This document shows, piece by piece, positions 6,761 through 15,489 of a stretch of DNA of 64,000 nt. A model generated the notes under the pieces. It had not been told where the DNA came from and did not search any database. It worked only from the letters and a program-made list of their open reading frames with translations. Origin of the DNA: Actinoplanes missouriensis 431. GTDB lineage: Bacteria; Actinomycetota; Actinomycetes; Mycobacteriales; Micromonosporaceae. Every line of letters begins with the position of its first letter. Within the stretch, counting starts at the first letter, position 1. The position numbers and the translations under genes were made by a program. The DNA lies in the NCBI RefSeq assembly GCF_000284295.1, contig NC_017093.1, positions 7,874,001-7,938,000 on the forward strand, written 5' to 3'.

Positions 6761-8473
6761 ATGTCGATGCAGCCAAGGCCGTGGCCTGAGGTTCCGGAGC
6801 AGACTGCGCGGATGGCGCGGGCGGCGTTTCGGAAGGGGAATCTGGCGACGCGGATCCGTGATGAGTTGGGTCAGGTGTATGAGGACGGCCGGTTTGTGGC
6901 TGTGTTCGGGGTGCGGGGACGGCCGGGGATTTCTCCGGCGCAGTTGATGATCGTCAGTGTGTTGCAGTTCGCGGAGGATCTCACCGATCGGCAGGCCGCT
7001 GAGGCGGTCCGGGACCGGATCACCTGGAAATACGCGCTGGGTTTGGAGTTGGACGATCCGGGGTTCGATGCCAGTGTGCTCAGTGAGTTCCGGGCGAGGC
7101 TGGTCGATGGTGAGCTGAGCAGTCTGGCGCTGGACGCGTTGTTGCAGCGGCTGGCCGCGTTGAAGCTGGTCAAGGCCGCCGGTCGGCAGCGCACCGATTC
7201 CACGCATGTGCTCGCGGCGATCCGCCGGCTCAACCGTCTGGAGCTGGCCGGGGAAACGGTGCGGGCCGCGTTGGAAGCGTTGTCCGCCGCGGCGCCGGAC
7301 TGGCTGACCACGGTGATCGACGCGTCCTGGCTCGACGTTTACGGCGCCCGGATCGACAATCTGCGGCTACCGGCCAGCCAGACCCGACGCGACGAACTGC
7401 TGCTGCAGTACGGCCGCGACGGCTATCACCTGCTCGATGCCGTGCACCAGCCGGACGCCCCGCCCTGGCTGGCCGAGATCCCCGCGGTCCAGGCGTTACG
7501 CCGGATCTGGATCCAGCAGTTCTGCGGCGACACCGACAGCAGCGGCCGGCGGGAGGTGCGACGGCGGGACCCCGCCCCCAGCGGGGACGGTGTCCCGCCG
7601 GCCAGAGACCGGATCGCCTCGCCGTATGAACACGACGCCCGTTACGCCACCAAACGCGGTAAGGCCTGGACCGGATACAAAGTCCACCTCACCGAAACCT
7701 GCGACCCACCCGAACCCCACACCGCCAGCGGCAGCACCGGACGCGGGGACCACCCGAACCTGATCACCAACGTGGTCACCACCGCAGCCAGCACCGCCGA
7801 CAACGCGATGACCGCCACCATCCACCAGCAACTCGCCGACAAGAACCTGACCCCCGCCGAACACCTGGTCGACTCCGGCTACCCGTCCGCGCACCTGCTC
7901 GTCACCGCCGCCCGCGACCACGGCATCACCCTGATCGCCCCCCTGCTAACCGACAACTCCACCCAAGCCCGCGCCGGCAACGGCTACGACAAAGCCGCGT
8001 TCACCATCGACTACGACACCCACCACAGCGTCTGCCCCCAAGGCCACACCAGCAGCACCTGGACACCCACCCAATCCCACGGCACCGACACCATCATCGT
8101 CGCCTGGCCCCGACACACCTGCCAACCCTGCCCCGTCAAACCACTCTGCACCACCAGCGACCGCCGCAAAATCGGCCTGCAACCCCGCGACCTGCACGAA
8201 GCCGCCACCACCCACCGCACCCAGCAGAACACCAGCGAATGGAAAACCCGCTACCACACCCGCGCCGGCATCGAAGGCACCATCCGCCAAACCACCCACG
8301 TCACCGGCATCCGCACCGCCCGCTACCGCGGCCTGCCCAAAACCACCCTCGAACACACCCTCGCCGCCACCGCCATCAACATCATCCGCCTCGACCACTA
8401 CTGGACCGGCAAACCCCTCAACCGCACCCGCACCACCCACCTCCAACGCCTCAACTTCACCCTCGCCGCCTAA
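6761..8473 (+). CDS. IS1182-family transposase
   Basis: A 570-residue DDE transposase. The N-terminal DUF772-type region contains RGRPGISPAQLMIVSVLQF and FDASVLSEFRARL. The presumed catalytic acidic residues are in RTDSTHVLAAI, LVDSGYPSAH and GIEGTIRQ. A Cys-rich insert (VCPQGH, CQPCPVKPLC) is typical of the family. The ATG at 6761 has GGAG ten bases upstream; an earlier in-frame ATG falls within the inverted repeat. Base use is odd: up to about 7400 codons often end in G or T on this strand, while from about 7650 almost every codon ends in C and G becomes rare. The strand skew thus reverses within one gene. Confidence 0.93.
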   Translation: MSMQPRPWPEVPEQTARMARAAFRKGNLATRIRDELGQVYEDGRFVAVFGVRGRPGISPAQLMIVSVLQFAEDLTDRQAAEAVRDRITWKYALGLELDDPGFDASVLSEFRARLVDGELSSLALDALLQRLAALKLVKAAGRQRTDSTHVLAAIRRLNRLELAGETVRAALEALSAAAPDWLTTVIDASWLDVYGARIDNLRLPASQTRRDELLLQYGRDGYHLLDAVHQPDAPPWLAEIPAVQALRRIWIQQFCGDTDSSGRREVRRRDPAPSGDGVPPARDRIASPYEHDARYATKRGKAWTGYKVHLTETCDPPEPHTASGSTGRGDHPNLITNVVTTAASTADNAMTATIHQQLADKNLTPAEHLVDSGYPSAHLLVTAARDHGITLIAPLLTDNSTQARAGNGYDKAAFTIDYDTHHSVCPQGHTSSTWTPTQSHGTDTIIVAWPRHTCQPCPVKPLCTTSDRRKIGLQPRDLHEAATTHRTQQNTSEWKTRYHTRAGIEGTIRQTTHVTGIRTARYRGLPKTTLEHTLAATAINIIRLDHYWTGKPLNRTRTTHLQRLNFTLAA

Positions 8474-8496
8474 CCACCGAATAAACCAGCAGGGTC
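8474..8496 (-). repeat. IS right terminal inverted repeat
   Basis: A 23-bp repeat whose reverse complement begins GACCCTGCTGGTTTATTCGG. It starts on the base after the transposase stop and is followed by the AGTGCT target duplication. Confidence 0.9.
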
Positions 8497-8596
8497 AGTG
8501 CTGTCAGCAGAGTGCTCCGACTGCGCTGAAAGCCAGCCGGACCAGCCGGACCAGCCGGTCCACAGCGCTGCGGCGGGGCCGTTTCGGGCGTACCCG

Positions 8597-8812
8597 TCAA
8601 TCGAGCTCGGGCATCGCGACCGGCTGGGGCCGCGGGCGGCACGTGCCGCATTGGACGGCGTCCTCGACCACCAGCGCCTCGGCGCGGTCGCGGAGCACCG
8701 AGCGGCTGATCTCCAGTAGGTATGGGCCGAAGCGGGCGTGTTCCGCGCACACCGCGCGCCCGCAGAACCGGCACGTGGCGCGTGCCCCCTCGGCGCAGAA
8801 CCAGCAGAGCAT
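8597..8812 (-). CDS. Small zinc-finger protein
   Basis: A 71-residue protein with two zinc-binding segments: CWFC...CRFCGRAVCAEHARFGPY near the N-terminus and a C-terminal CGTC pair. The start ATG at 8812 has an excellent AAGGAGG ribosome-binding site 8 bases upstream. It lies 38 bp downstream of the large M50/FecR-type membrane protein on the same strand, so the two are probably co-transcribed. The function is unknown; such small treble-clef-like proteins often act as adaptors. Confidence 0.8.
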   Translation of the reverse strand: MLCWFCAEGARATCRFCGRAVCAEHARFGPYLLEISRSVLRDRAEALVVEDAVQCGTCRPRPQPVAMPELD

Positions 8813-8850
8813 CGGTGGTTCCTCCTTCGTCCGCGCCGGGGCGGGGAATG

Positions 8851-11800
8851 TCAGCCGGCGGAGGTGTCGGTGGTGGGCTGGGTCGTCGGGGGATCGTCCG
8901 TCGGTTCCTCGGTGGGTTCCTCGGTGGGCTCTTCGGTCGGTTCCTCGGTGGGTTCCTCGGTCGGCTCGGTCGTCGGGTCCGTGGTCGGGGCGGTGGCGGT
9001 GGACCGGCTCGGGGTAGGACGGGTCGACGGCGGCGTGGACGTGGCGGACGGGCGGGTGGTCGTCGCGGCGCGGCCCGGGGTGCGGCTCGTCCGGGTCCGG
9101 TCCGGCGCCGGGGTGGTGGAGGTGACCTCCGGGGAGGCGGTCTCCGACGGGGTCACCGAGACGCTCGGCTCCGCCGGGAACGTGCCCTCCTCGGTCGGGT
9201 CGTCGCTCGGACCGGCCGCCGGCGGTGTGACGACCACACCGTCGCCACAGGTCAGGCTCTCGCCGGATGCGGGGCTCGCGGCGCCGCCGACGGTGACCGT
9301 CCCCTTCGCGACGGTCACCGTGACCAGGTCCGCGGCGTACCAGGAACGGCCGCCGTTCACCACGTCGCCCTGGGCGCGCAGCACGGTCAGGGCGAGCGGC
9401 CGGTACGCGCCGCTGGTGCTCGTCGTGTCGGCCAGCACCCGGCCGCTGCCCAGAGCCAGCCGGCCGGAGGGCGACGACGTCCGCCCGCGGGCCACCTCGG
9501 CGCGGTCCAGCTGGGTGGACGAACCGGCGCAGAGCACCACCGTCGCGCCGCCCGGGAACGTCAGCGTCGCCTGCCCGGCGTCCGGCACCCGGATCTGCGC
9601 TCCGGCCGCGACATAACGACGGCCGCCGGCCGGAATCGTGGACCGGTCCGCGAGGGTCTGCCCGCGCTCCACGGTGAGCAGCACCCGCTCGGCCGGCATC
9701 TCCGCCCAGGCCGGACCCGGCTTGACGTTGAGTGCCACGCTGACCAGGGCGCACACCAGCAGCAGGCTGGCGAAACCCCACATCCGGCGCTCGAAGTGAC
9801 CGTCCACGTCGTACTCGGTGGGCGGTGGTGGCGGGCCGGGCGGGACGGCGAGCGGCGGGTGACCGGCGCCGGGGCGGACCGCGACGGGCGCGCTCGGCCG
9901 CAGCGACGGCAGCGGGGCGCCGGGACGCACTCCGCCGATCAGGGGCGGCAGGTCCGAGGCGTCCGGCATGATCCAGAGCCGGACCGGGGTACGGGTCTGC
10001 GCCACCGCACCGGGGCTGCCGTCGCCGACCGGACCGACCAGGGTGCCGCGCCGCAGCTCGGTGCCGTCCGGCATGGCGATCACGCCGGACTCGACCACCA
10101 CGGCGTGGGTGGGTCCGGGCAGGACCACCGGCGCGCCCGGTTCCAGGTCGGCCGGGTACGCCGCGGTGATCAGCGCGAGACGCTGGTCGTCCTCGAGCGC
10201 GGCGAGCGCCGGGGTGTCGGCGAAGAGCGCCTCCGCCTCCGCGCGCTCCGCCGGCGCTGGGCCGGGCATCGGGCCGACCACGGCGGTGACGGCCTCGGCC
10301 GGCACCGCGAGCAGCGTCGCGCCGGCGGCGGCGAACCAGTCCAGCTGCGCGGCGCGACCGGTGAGCGCGGCGGCCAGGCCGACCACACCGCCCGGACCGG
10401 CGTGGTGCCGGATCGTGCCGCCCGGATCGCCGGGGCGGCGGCCGTGCAGCGCGCCGTCCGCGACCACCAGGAGGCCGGCCGGGGAATCGCCGGAACGGAC
10501 CAGCTGGCGGCCGGTCCGCGGGTGCCGCCAGCGGGCGTGCGCGGCCAGCTCGTGCAGCGCTTGCTCGGGCAGGCCGCCCAGCTCGGAGGCGTGCAACGCG
10601 GCCAGGCGCCGGGGCAGGTCGGCGTCCCGGTCCCGCTCGGCGGCCCGCTGCCGGGCCAGGCGCCAGGCCCCGGCGAGACGGCCGAGCACGGCGTAGAGGA
10701 TCGGGGCGGCCAGGCCCAGCACCATCGCGATCAGCAGGAGGCGGCCGAGAACGCCCTCGTGCCAGAGACCGATGGTCAGGCCGCGCACCCGGTCGGTCCA
10801 GAGCCGCCCGCCGAGACCCGCCGCGACGGCCAGCCAGAGGAGGCCGAGCAGGGCGTAGAGCGCGACGAGCCGGCCCTCCCGGTCCAGCGCCCGCCAGCGG
10901 GTGCCGCGCAGCCGCAGCCGGCCGGAGGACCAGGACAGGGCGCGGGCCCGCAGGTCGGGGATCTCCAGCCAGTCCATCAGCAGGTAGTGCCCGTCGAGCG
11001 GCAGCAGCGGGCTCAGGTTGAAGAACGTGTGCAGGTAGAAGAGGAACGCCAGCTTGAACGCCACGCCACCGGTGGCGGGCACGGCGAAACCGATCACCTG
11101 GGCCAGCCCGGCCAGGCCGAGCGCGGCGGCCGGACCGGCGGCGGTGACCGCGAGCCGGGCACGGCGGCCCGCCATCCAGACGTCACTGGTGTCGACGAAG
11201 ACCGAGGGGATGCCGAACTTGAGCATCAGGCCGGCGGCCGGCACCTCGCGCCCGACCCGTTTCGCGGCGAGCGCGTGACCGCACTCCTGAGCCGCGAGCG
11301 CCACCACGTTGAGTAGCACCAGGACGACCGCGCCGAGTAGGTAGGAGTCACCCACCAGAAAGAGTGACAGGCTGCCGCGCTGCCAGGTGGCCGCGAACAG
11401 CGCCACCCCGGCGACCGCGAAGGCCACCCCGATCCAGAACGCCACCCGGGTGAAGAGCAGCCGTCCCGCCCGCCGGTAGACCGCGCCGACCAGGCCGTCG
11501 ACGTCGGCGGAGAGGATCCGGCGCCCGCGAGCGGCGGCCGCGAGCGACCCGCCAATCAGTTTCGGCAGCGGTTCCCGGCGCATCTCGCGCAGCGGCCGGA
11601 ACGCGTCCACCGGCAGCTCTTCCAGCATCCGGTTGGCGGCCAGGTCGGCGACCACCCGGCGGACCTGGTCGGGCGCGAGCCGACCGGCGATCCGGGCGAA
11701 CTCGGCGACCAGCCGGGCAACCGTGGACGAGCCGTCCATCATCAGGGCGAGCTGGTACTCCTCCGGACCCAGCCGCAGGTACGACGCGCGGCCACCCTCC

Positions 11801-12012
11801 TCGGGCGAGCGGAGCATGACGTAACGCCCGCCGCGCACCGTGGCCCGATGCCGGACCTCGATGCCGGCACGCAGCACCGGGCGGGCGCCGGACGGGTCAA
11901 GCCGGTCGGCGACCCTGTGCCAGAGCCCGGCGTCGGCCGGTCCGGACGGCACCCCGGGTGCTCGCCCGGCCAGGGCTTCCCAGACGTTGGTCCGGGGTTC
12001 GACGTACGTCAA
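8851..12012 (-). CDS. PqqD-like / M50 metalloprotease-like / cNMP-fold / FecR membrane protein
   Basis: About 1053 residues from the preferred TTG start, which gives MTYVEPRTN with GAGAGG upstream; the frame stays open to 12180. In order: a PqqD-like winged helix (~45-140); a multi-spanning M50-type domain (~185-440) whose zinc motif reads QECGH (242-246) where HExxH is expected, with the second motif NLSPLLPLDG intact; a degenerate cyclic-nucleotide-binding fold (~480-600); one membrane span (RRMWGFASLLLVCALVSVAL); a FecR-like domain containing AGAQIRVPDAGQATLTFPGG; and a Thr/Pro/Ser-rich tail ending in TEEP repeats. It probably places an extracellular sensor on a membrane protease-like core. 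The lost first zinc His makes it possibly inactive as a protease. Confidence 0.75.
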   Translation of the reverse strand: MTYVEPRTNVWEALAGRAPGVPSGPADAGLWHRVADRLDPSGARPVLRAGIEVRHRATVRGGRYVMLRSPEEGGRASYLRLGPEEYQLALMMDGSSTVARLVAEFARIAGRLAPDQVRRVVADLAANRMLEELPVDAFRPLREMRREPLPKLIGGSLAAAARGRRILSADVDGLVGAVYRRAGRLLFTRVAFWIGVAFAVAGVALFAATWQRGSLSLFLVGDSYLLGAVVLVLLNVVALAAQECGHALAAKRVGREVPAAGLMLKFGIPSVFVDTSDVWMAGRRARLAVTAAGPAAALGLAGLAQVIGFAVPATGGVAFKLAFLFYLHTFFNLSPLLPLDGHYLLMDWLEIPDLRARALSWSSGRLRLRGTRWRALDREGRLVALYALLGLLWLAVAAGLGGRLWTDRVRGLTIGLWHEGVLGRLLLIAMVLGLAAPILYAVLGRLAGAWRLARQRAAERDRDADLPRRLAALHASELGGLPEQALHELAAHARWRHPRTGRQLVRSGDSPAGLLVVADGALHGRRPGDPGGTIRHHAGPGGVVGLAAALTGRAAQLDWFAAAGATLLAVPAEAVTAVVGPMPGPAPAERAEAEALFADTPALAALEDDQRLALITAAYPADLEPGAPVVLPGPTHAVVVESGVIAMPDGTELRRGTLVGPVGDGSPGAVAQTRTPVRLWIMPDASDLPPLIGGVRPGAPLPSLRPSAPVAVRPGAGHPPLAVPPGPPPPPTEYDVDGHFERRMWGFASLLLVCALVSVALNVKPGPAWAEMPAERVLLTVERGQTLADRSTIPAGGRRYVAAGAQIRVPDAGQATLTFPGGATVVLCAGSSTQLDRAEVARGRTSSPSGRLALGSGRVLADTTSTSGAYRPLALTVLRAQGDVVNGGRSWYAADLVTVTVAKGTVTVGGAASPASGESLTCGDGVVVTPPAAGPSDDPTEEGTFPAEPSVSVTPSETASPEVTSTTPAPDRTRTSRTPGRAATTTRPSATSTPPSTRPTPSRSTATAPTTDPTTEPTEEPTEEPTEEPTEEPTEEPTDDPPTTQPTTDTSAG
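8901..8970 (-). repeat. 12-bp coding repeats (TEEP units)
   Basis: About six 12-bp units encode TEEP/TEEP-like repeats in the extracellular tail of the large M50/FecR protein. Confidence 0.8.
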
Positions 12013-12148
12013 CTCGCGGGGCCTCTCACTCCAGACAACACCCGAAGGGCGAATGGAGATTAGGCGGTTGCCTGGGCAAACGCGAGTCCCCGGCGGCAAA
12101 AGTAGCCCGTTGGTCGCTAAAGGTCCGGAATCACGGCATAGATAGGAA

Positions 12149-12193
12149 TACGGCGGGTGACGCGCCCACCCCCGGGTCACGTCACCCGCCGTA
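12149..12193 (-). terminator. Hairpin terminator after htrA
   Basis: A perfect 14-bp stem, 12149-12162 (TACGGCGGGTGACG) with 12180-12193, around a 17-base loop, 16 bp beyond the htrA stop. The rest of the 12013-12208 interval holds no gene. Confidence 0.7.
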
Positions 12194-12208
12194 GCGGGAA
12201 AGCTCTGG

Positions 12209-13858
12209 TTACTGCGCCTCTTGCAGGGTCACCGTGACGGTCTTCTCGCTGCCGTTGCGGGTGAACGTGATCGACATCTTCTGGCCGACGCTGCCGGCCT
12301 GAACCGCCGCCACCAGGTCGTCCGACTCGTCGATCGCCTTGCCGTCGACCTTGGTCACCACGTCGCCCTGCTGCAGGCCGGCCTTGGCAGCCGCGCTGTT
12401 CTGGGTCACGGTGCTGACCAGGGCGCCGCCGTTCTCCCCGTCGGTCACGCTGACGCCGAGCGCCGGGTGGCTGACCTTCTTGCCCTGCATCAGCGCGTTC
12501 GCCACGTCGACCGCCTTGTTGCTCGGGATCGCGAAGCCGAGGCCGATGTTGCCGGAGCTCTGCCCGGAGGTGGCGATCGCCGAGTTGATGCCGATGACCT
12601 CGCCGTTCGTGTTGACCAGCGCGCCACCCGAGTTGCCCGGATTGATCGGCGCGTCGGTCTGCAGCAGGCCGGTCATCGTCTGGGTGCCCGACGACTGCTG
12701 CTGCTGTTGCTGGCCGCCGCCGAACGGGCTCTGCGGGGTCTCCTGCTCCTCCTCGCCGCCGGACTGGATGGTGCGGTCCTTGGCGCTGATGATGCCCGCG
12801 GTGACCGAGCCCTCCAGGCCGAGCGGGCTGCCCAGGGCCAGGACCGTGTCGCCCACCTGGCTCTGCGAACTGTCGCCGAACTTGGCCTCTTTGAGGTTGG
12901 AGACGCCGGAGGCCTTGACCACGGCCAGGTCGGTGCGCGGGTCGGTGCCGACGACCGTGGCGGTCGCCTTCGTCCCGTCCGCGAAGATGATGTTGACCGA
13001 GTCGCCCTGCGCGGTCGAGACCACATGGTTGTTGGTCACGATGTAGCCGTCGGCGCTGAGCACCACGCCGGAACCCTCACCGGAGCCGGTGGTGATCGAG
13101 ACGACGCTGTCCTGGACCGCCGCGGCGATCTCGGCGAGCGACGAGCGGTCGACCACGCGGGTGACCGAGGAGTTGCTGGTCTGTGCGCTGGGCGCGGTGC
13201 CGCCGTCGTCGAGGGCCAGTGCGGTCGCGGCGCCGACCCCGCCCGCGCCGAGCGCGATCACCACGGCGGCCGCACCGGCCAGGAGGATCTTGCGGCCACG
13301 GCCGGAACGCCGCTGCTCGCCGCCGGGCTGGGCCCAGACCGGGACGCCCTCGGCGGTCTGCGTGCCGCCGGGCTGCCAGGCCGACGAGTACGCCGCCTGC
13401 TGCGCGTAGTCCTGGTAACCGGGCTGCTGGTAGCCGGCGTAGCCGTGCGGCGCCTGGTAGCCCTGGTGCTGGTGACCGTAGGCCGCGTAGGGCTGGCCGG
13501 TGACCGGCTCGGGCGCGCCATAAGGCTGGCCGGACGCGGGCTGCGCGTAAGCCGGCTGGGCCGACGCGGGCTGAGCCGACGCCGGCTGGGCCGACGCGGG
13601 CTGGGCCGACGTGGGGTGGGTCGCCGGCTGGGCGGCCCACGGGCTCGGCGCCGGGGCCGGCTGGGCCGGCTGGGTGGGCTGGGCCGGCTGGGTTGGCTGC
13701 GGCGGGGCAGCCGGAGTGTGGGGTGCCGCGGACTGGTGAGCGGCGGACTGCGCGGCAACCGTCGGCTGCGCGGCGGTCGGCTGCTCAGACTCCACCCGCG
13801 CCGCGCTGTTCTCAGCGGCGGCGTCCGCGGGCCGCGGGTCGGTCTCGTTCTCGTTCAT
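12209..13858 (-). CDS. HtrA/DegP-family serine protease with PDZ domain
   Basis: A 549-residue membrane-anchored protease. An Ala/Gln/Pro-rich cytoplasmic region (~1-175) with repeated ASAQP and Tyr-rich segments precedes one membrane span (KILLAGAAAVVIALGAGGVG). The trypsin-like domain follows, with His in VTNNHVVS, Asp in DPRTDLAVVKA and Ser in INPGNSGGALVN. A single PDZ domain ends the protein (HPALGVSVTD...GLQQGDVVTKVDGKAI). A Glu/Gln-rich insertion (EEEQETPQ, then a Q run) lies before the Ser motif. It acts on misfolded cell-envelope proteins. It is the last gene of a regulator-kinase-protease series in the same order as mycobacterial mprA-mprB-pepD, so it is probably a target of that two-component system. 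Confidence 0.92.
   Translation of the reverse strand: MNENETDPRPADAAAENSAARVESEQPTAAQPTVAAQSAAHQSAAPHTPAAPPQPTQPAQPTQPAQPAPAPSPWAAQPATHPTSAQPASAQPASAQPASAQPAYAQPASGQPYGAPEPVTGQPYAAYGHQHQGYQAPHGYAGYQQPGYQDYAQQAAYSSAWQPGGTQTAEGVPVWAQPGGEQRRSGRGRKILLAGAAAVVIALGAGGVGAATALALDDGGTAPSAQTSNSSVTRVVDRSSLAEIAAAVQDSVVSITTGSGEGSGVVLSADGYIVTNNHVVSTAQGDSVNIIFADGTKATATVVGTDPRTDLAVVKASGVSNLKEAKFGDSSQSQVGDTVLALGSPLGLEGSVTAGIISAKDRTIQSGGEEEQETPQSPFGGGQQQQQQSSGTQTMTGLLQTDAPINPGNSGGALVNTNGEVIGINSAIATSGQSSGNIGLGFAIPSNKAVDVANALMQGKKVSHPALGVSVTDGENGGALVSTVTQNSAAAKAGLQQGDVVTKVDGKAIDESDDLVAAVQAGSVGQKMSITFTRNGSEKTVTVTLQEAQ
13523..13617 (-). repeat. 15-bp coding repeats (ASAQP units) in htrA
   Basis: Six or so 15-bp units encode [ST]AQPA-type pentapeptides in the disordered cytoplasmic part of the HtrA protein. 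Confidence 0.75.
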
Positions 13859-13897
13859 GCGCTTAACTCTGCCCCGTCGTACTCGTACCGAACTGTG

Positions 13898-15481
13898 TTA
13901 CTCCTGGACGTTTTCTGTGAAGGTTTTATCCGGATTTATGGTCGGCAAAGTGACGCGGAACGTCGCTCCCTTGCCGTCCTCGGACAGAACCTCCACGGAA
14001 CCTTGGTGCGCGCGGACGATCGCCGCCACGATCGCGAGGCCGAGCCCGGTGCCGGTCGCCTCCCGGGTGGTGTTGCGCGTCCGTGCTTCGTCTGCCCGGT
14101 AGAACCGCTCGAAAACCCGTTCCATCTGCTCGGGTCCGAGACCCGGGCCGGTGTCCGCCACCTCGACCACCGCGGTGTCGCCCGCGCCGGCGTGCAACCG
14201 CAGCGTCACGGTCGCGTCCGCCGGCGTGTGCACCAGCGCGTTCGTCATCAAGTTACCGATCACCTGGCGCAGGCGGGCGTCGTCCCCGTACGCCACGAGC
14301 CGCTCCGGCTCGTCGCGCACCTCGAGGGTGATCTCGCGGTCCGGCGCGGTCGCCTCGGCGGCCTGCACCGCGTCCAGCGCGAGCACCGGCAGCTCCACCG
14401 GGGCGAGCGTGAGCGGCCGCTCCCGGTCCAGCCGGGCCAGCAGCAGCAGGTCCTCCACGAGCAGGCCCATCCGGGCCGCCTCGTCCTCGATCCGCCGGAC
14501 CAGCCGGGCCACCGCGTCCGGATCGGAGACCGCGCCCTGGCGGTACAGCTCGGCGAAACCGCGGATCGTGGTGAGCGGCGTGCGCAACTCGTGCGAGGCG
14601 TCCGCGACGAACTGCCGCATCTTCTGCTCGGACTCCAGCGCCCGCGCCTCGGAACCCTGGGCCGCCTGAGCCGCCTCGCGCGCCGACTGCTCGGCCGCGA
14701 GGGCCGCCTGCTCGGACTGCGCGCGGGCCTGGAACGCCGCCTCGATCTGGGCGAGCATCGCGTTCAGCGCGCGGGACAGCCGGCCCAGCTCGGTGGTGGG
14801 CTCGCCGTCGTTCTCCTCCGGATCGGGGACCCGGCGGGTCAGGTCGCCGGCGCCGATCGCCGCGGCCGTCCGCTCGATCTGCACCAGCGGGATCAGCGTC
14901 TGCCGGACCAGCGCCGCGCCGATCGCGGCGAGCGCCACCAGCACCGCGCCGCCGACCAGGAAGTCGACCCAGACCAGCCAGGCGATCACCGTGTCCACCC
15001 CGGACATGCGCTGACCGACGTAGAGCGCCGAGTCGTTGTCGGTCCGGACCACGAGCATCCGCCAGGCCAGCGTGCCGTCGACCGACCTCGTCGTGTACGG
15101 CGTCCCGTCGTGCTTGTTGATCTCGTCGACGCCGGTCAGGATCTCCGGGAGCTGGTTGTCGGTGTAGTCCCCGCCGACCAGGATGCGCGTGCGGCCCACC
15201 CCGCTCACCGACGTGGTGGTGGTCAGGTAGTCCGACGGCAGCACGATCCGGATGGTGTCCGAGCCGCCGGCCTTGAGCCGGGCCAGCGCGAACCGCTTGA
15301 GCTCGTCGTCCATCCGGCTGATCAGGTACGTGTTCAGCGCGTAGGTGCTCGTGGCGCTGATCAGCGTGAGCGCCGCGAAGACCAGCACCAGCACCGAGGC
15401 GACCAGCTTGGTGCGCAACGAGATCTTGCGCAGGTTCGGGTGCAGCGGGATCGCGCCCCGCACCCGCTCGGCGAGCTTCAT
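13898..15481 (-). CDS. Two-component sensor histidine kinase
   Basis: A 527-residue membrane sensor kinase. The first span (LVASVLVLVFAALTLISATS) is followed by an extracytoplasmic region of about 110 residues, a second span (FLVGGAVLVALAAIGAALV), a HAMP domain, a charged Ala/Gln coiled coil, the phospho-accepting H-box FVADASHELRTPLTTIRGF, and an ATPase domain with N-box NLMTNALVHTP and G-boxes VADTGPGLG and GTGLGLAIV. Its ATG lies 8 bases after the response-regulator stop. Together with the downstream HtrA gene it looks like an envelope-stress system; MprB is the nearest role by gene order, although the regulator resembles PhoP. Confidence 0.93.
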   Translation of the reverse strand: MKLAERVRGAIPLHPNLRKISLRTKLVASVLVLVFAALTLISATSTYALNTYLISRMDDELKRFALARLKAGGSDTIRIVLPSDYLTTTTSVSGVGRTRILVGGDYTDNQLPEILTGVDEINKHDGTPYTTRSVDGTLAWRMLVVRTDNDSALYVGQRMSGVDTVIAWLVWVDFLVGGAVLVALAAIGAALVRQTLIPLVQIERTAAAIGAGDLTRRVPDPEENDGEPTTELGRLSRALNAMLAQIEAAFQARAQSEQAALAAEQSAREAAQAAQGSEARALESEQKMRQFVADASHELRTPLTTIRGFAELYRQGAVSDPDAVARLVRRIEDEAARMGLLVEDLLLLARLDRERPLTLAPVELPVLALDAVQAAEATAPDREITLEVRDEPERLVAYGDDARLRQVIGNLMTNALVHTPADATVTLRLHAGAGDTAVVEVADTGPGLGPEQMERVFERFYRADEARTRNTTREATGTGLGLAIVAAIVRAHQGSVEVLSEDGKGATFRVTLPTINPDKTFTENVQE

Positions 15482-15489
15482 GCCCGCGC

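Larger units (their letters stand above)
6697..8496 (+). mobile_element. Complete IS1182-family insertion sequence
   Basis: An 1800-bp element. The terminal inverted repeats are 23 bp, 6697-6719 (GACCCTGATGGCTTATTCGG...) and 8474-8496, matching at 21 of 23 positions. They are flanked by a 6-bp direct repeat, AGTGCT, at 6691-6696 and 8497-8502. One long transposase gene fills the element, and its stop codon touches the right inverted repeat. Intact ends, an intact reading frame and an exact duplication suggest a fairly recent insertion. It sits directly at the base of a perfect hairpin; targeting of hairpins or palindromes is reported for IS1182-type elements. Confidence 0.92.

Noticed and set aside
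8722..11316. Long plus-strand open frame opposite the M50/FecR gene
   Set aside because: Composition is Gly/Arg/Gln-rich with no motif, while the minus-strand frame has clear domains and membrane spans.
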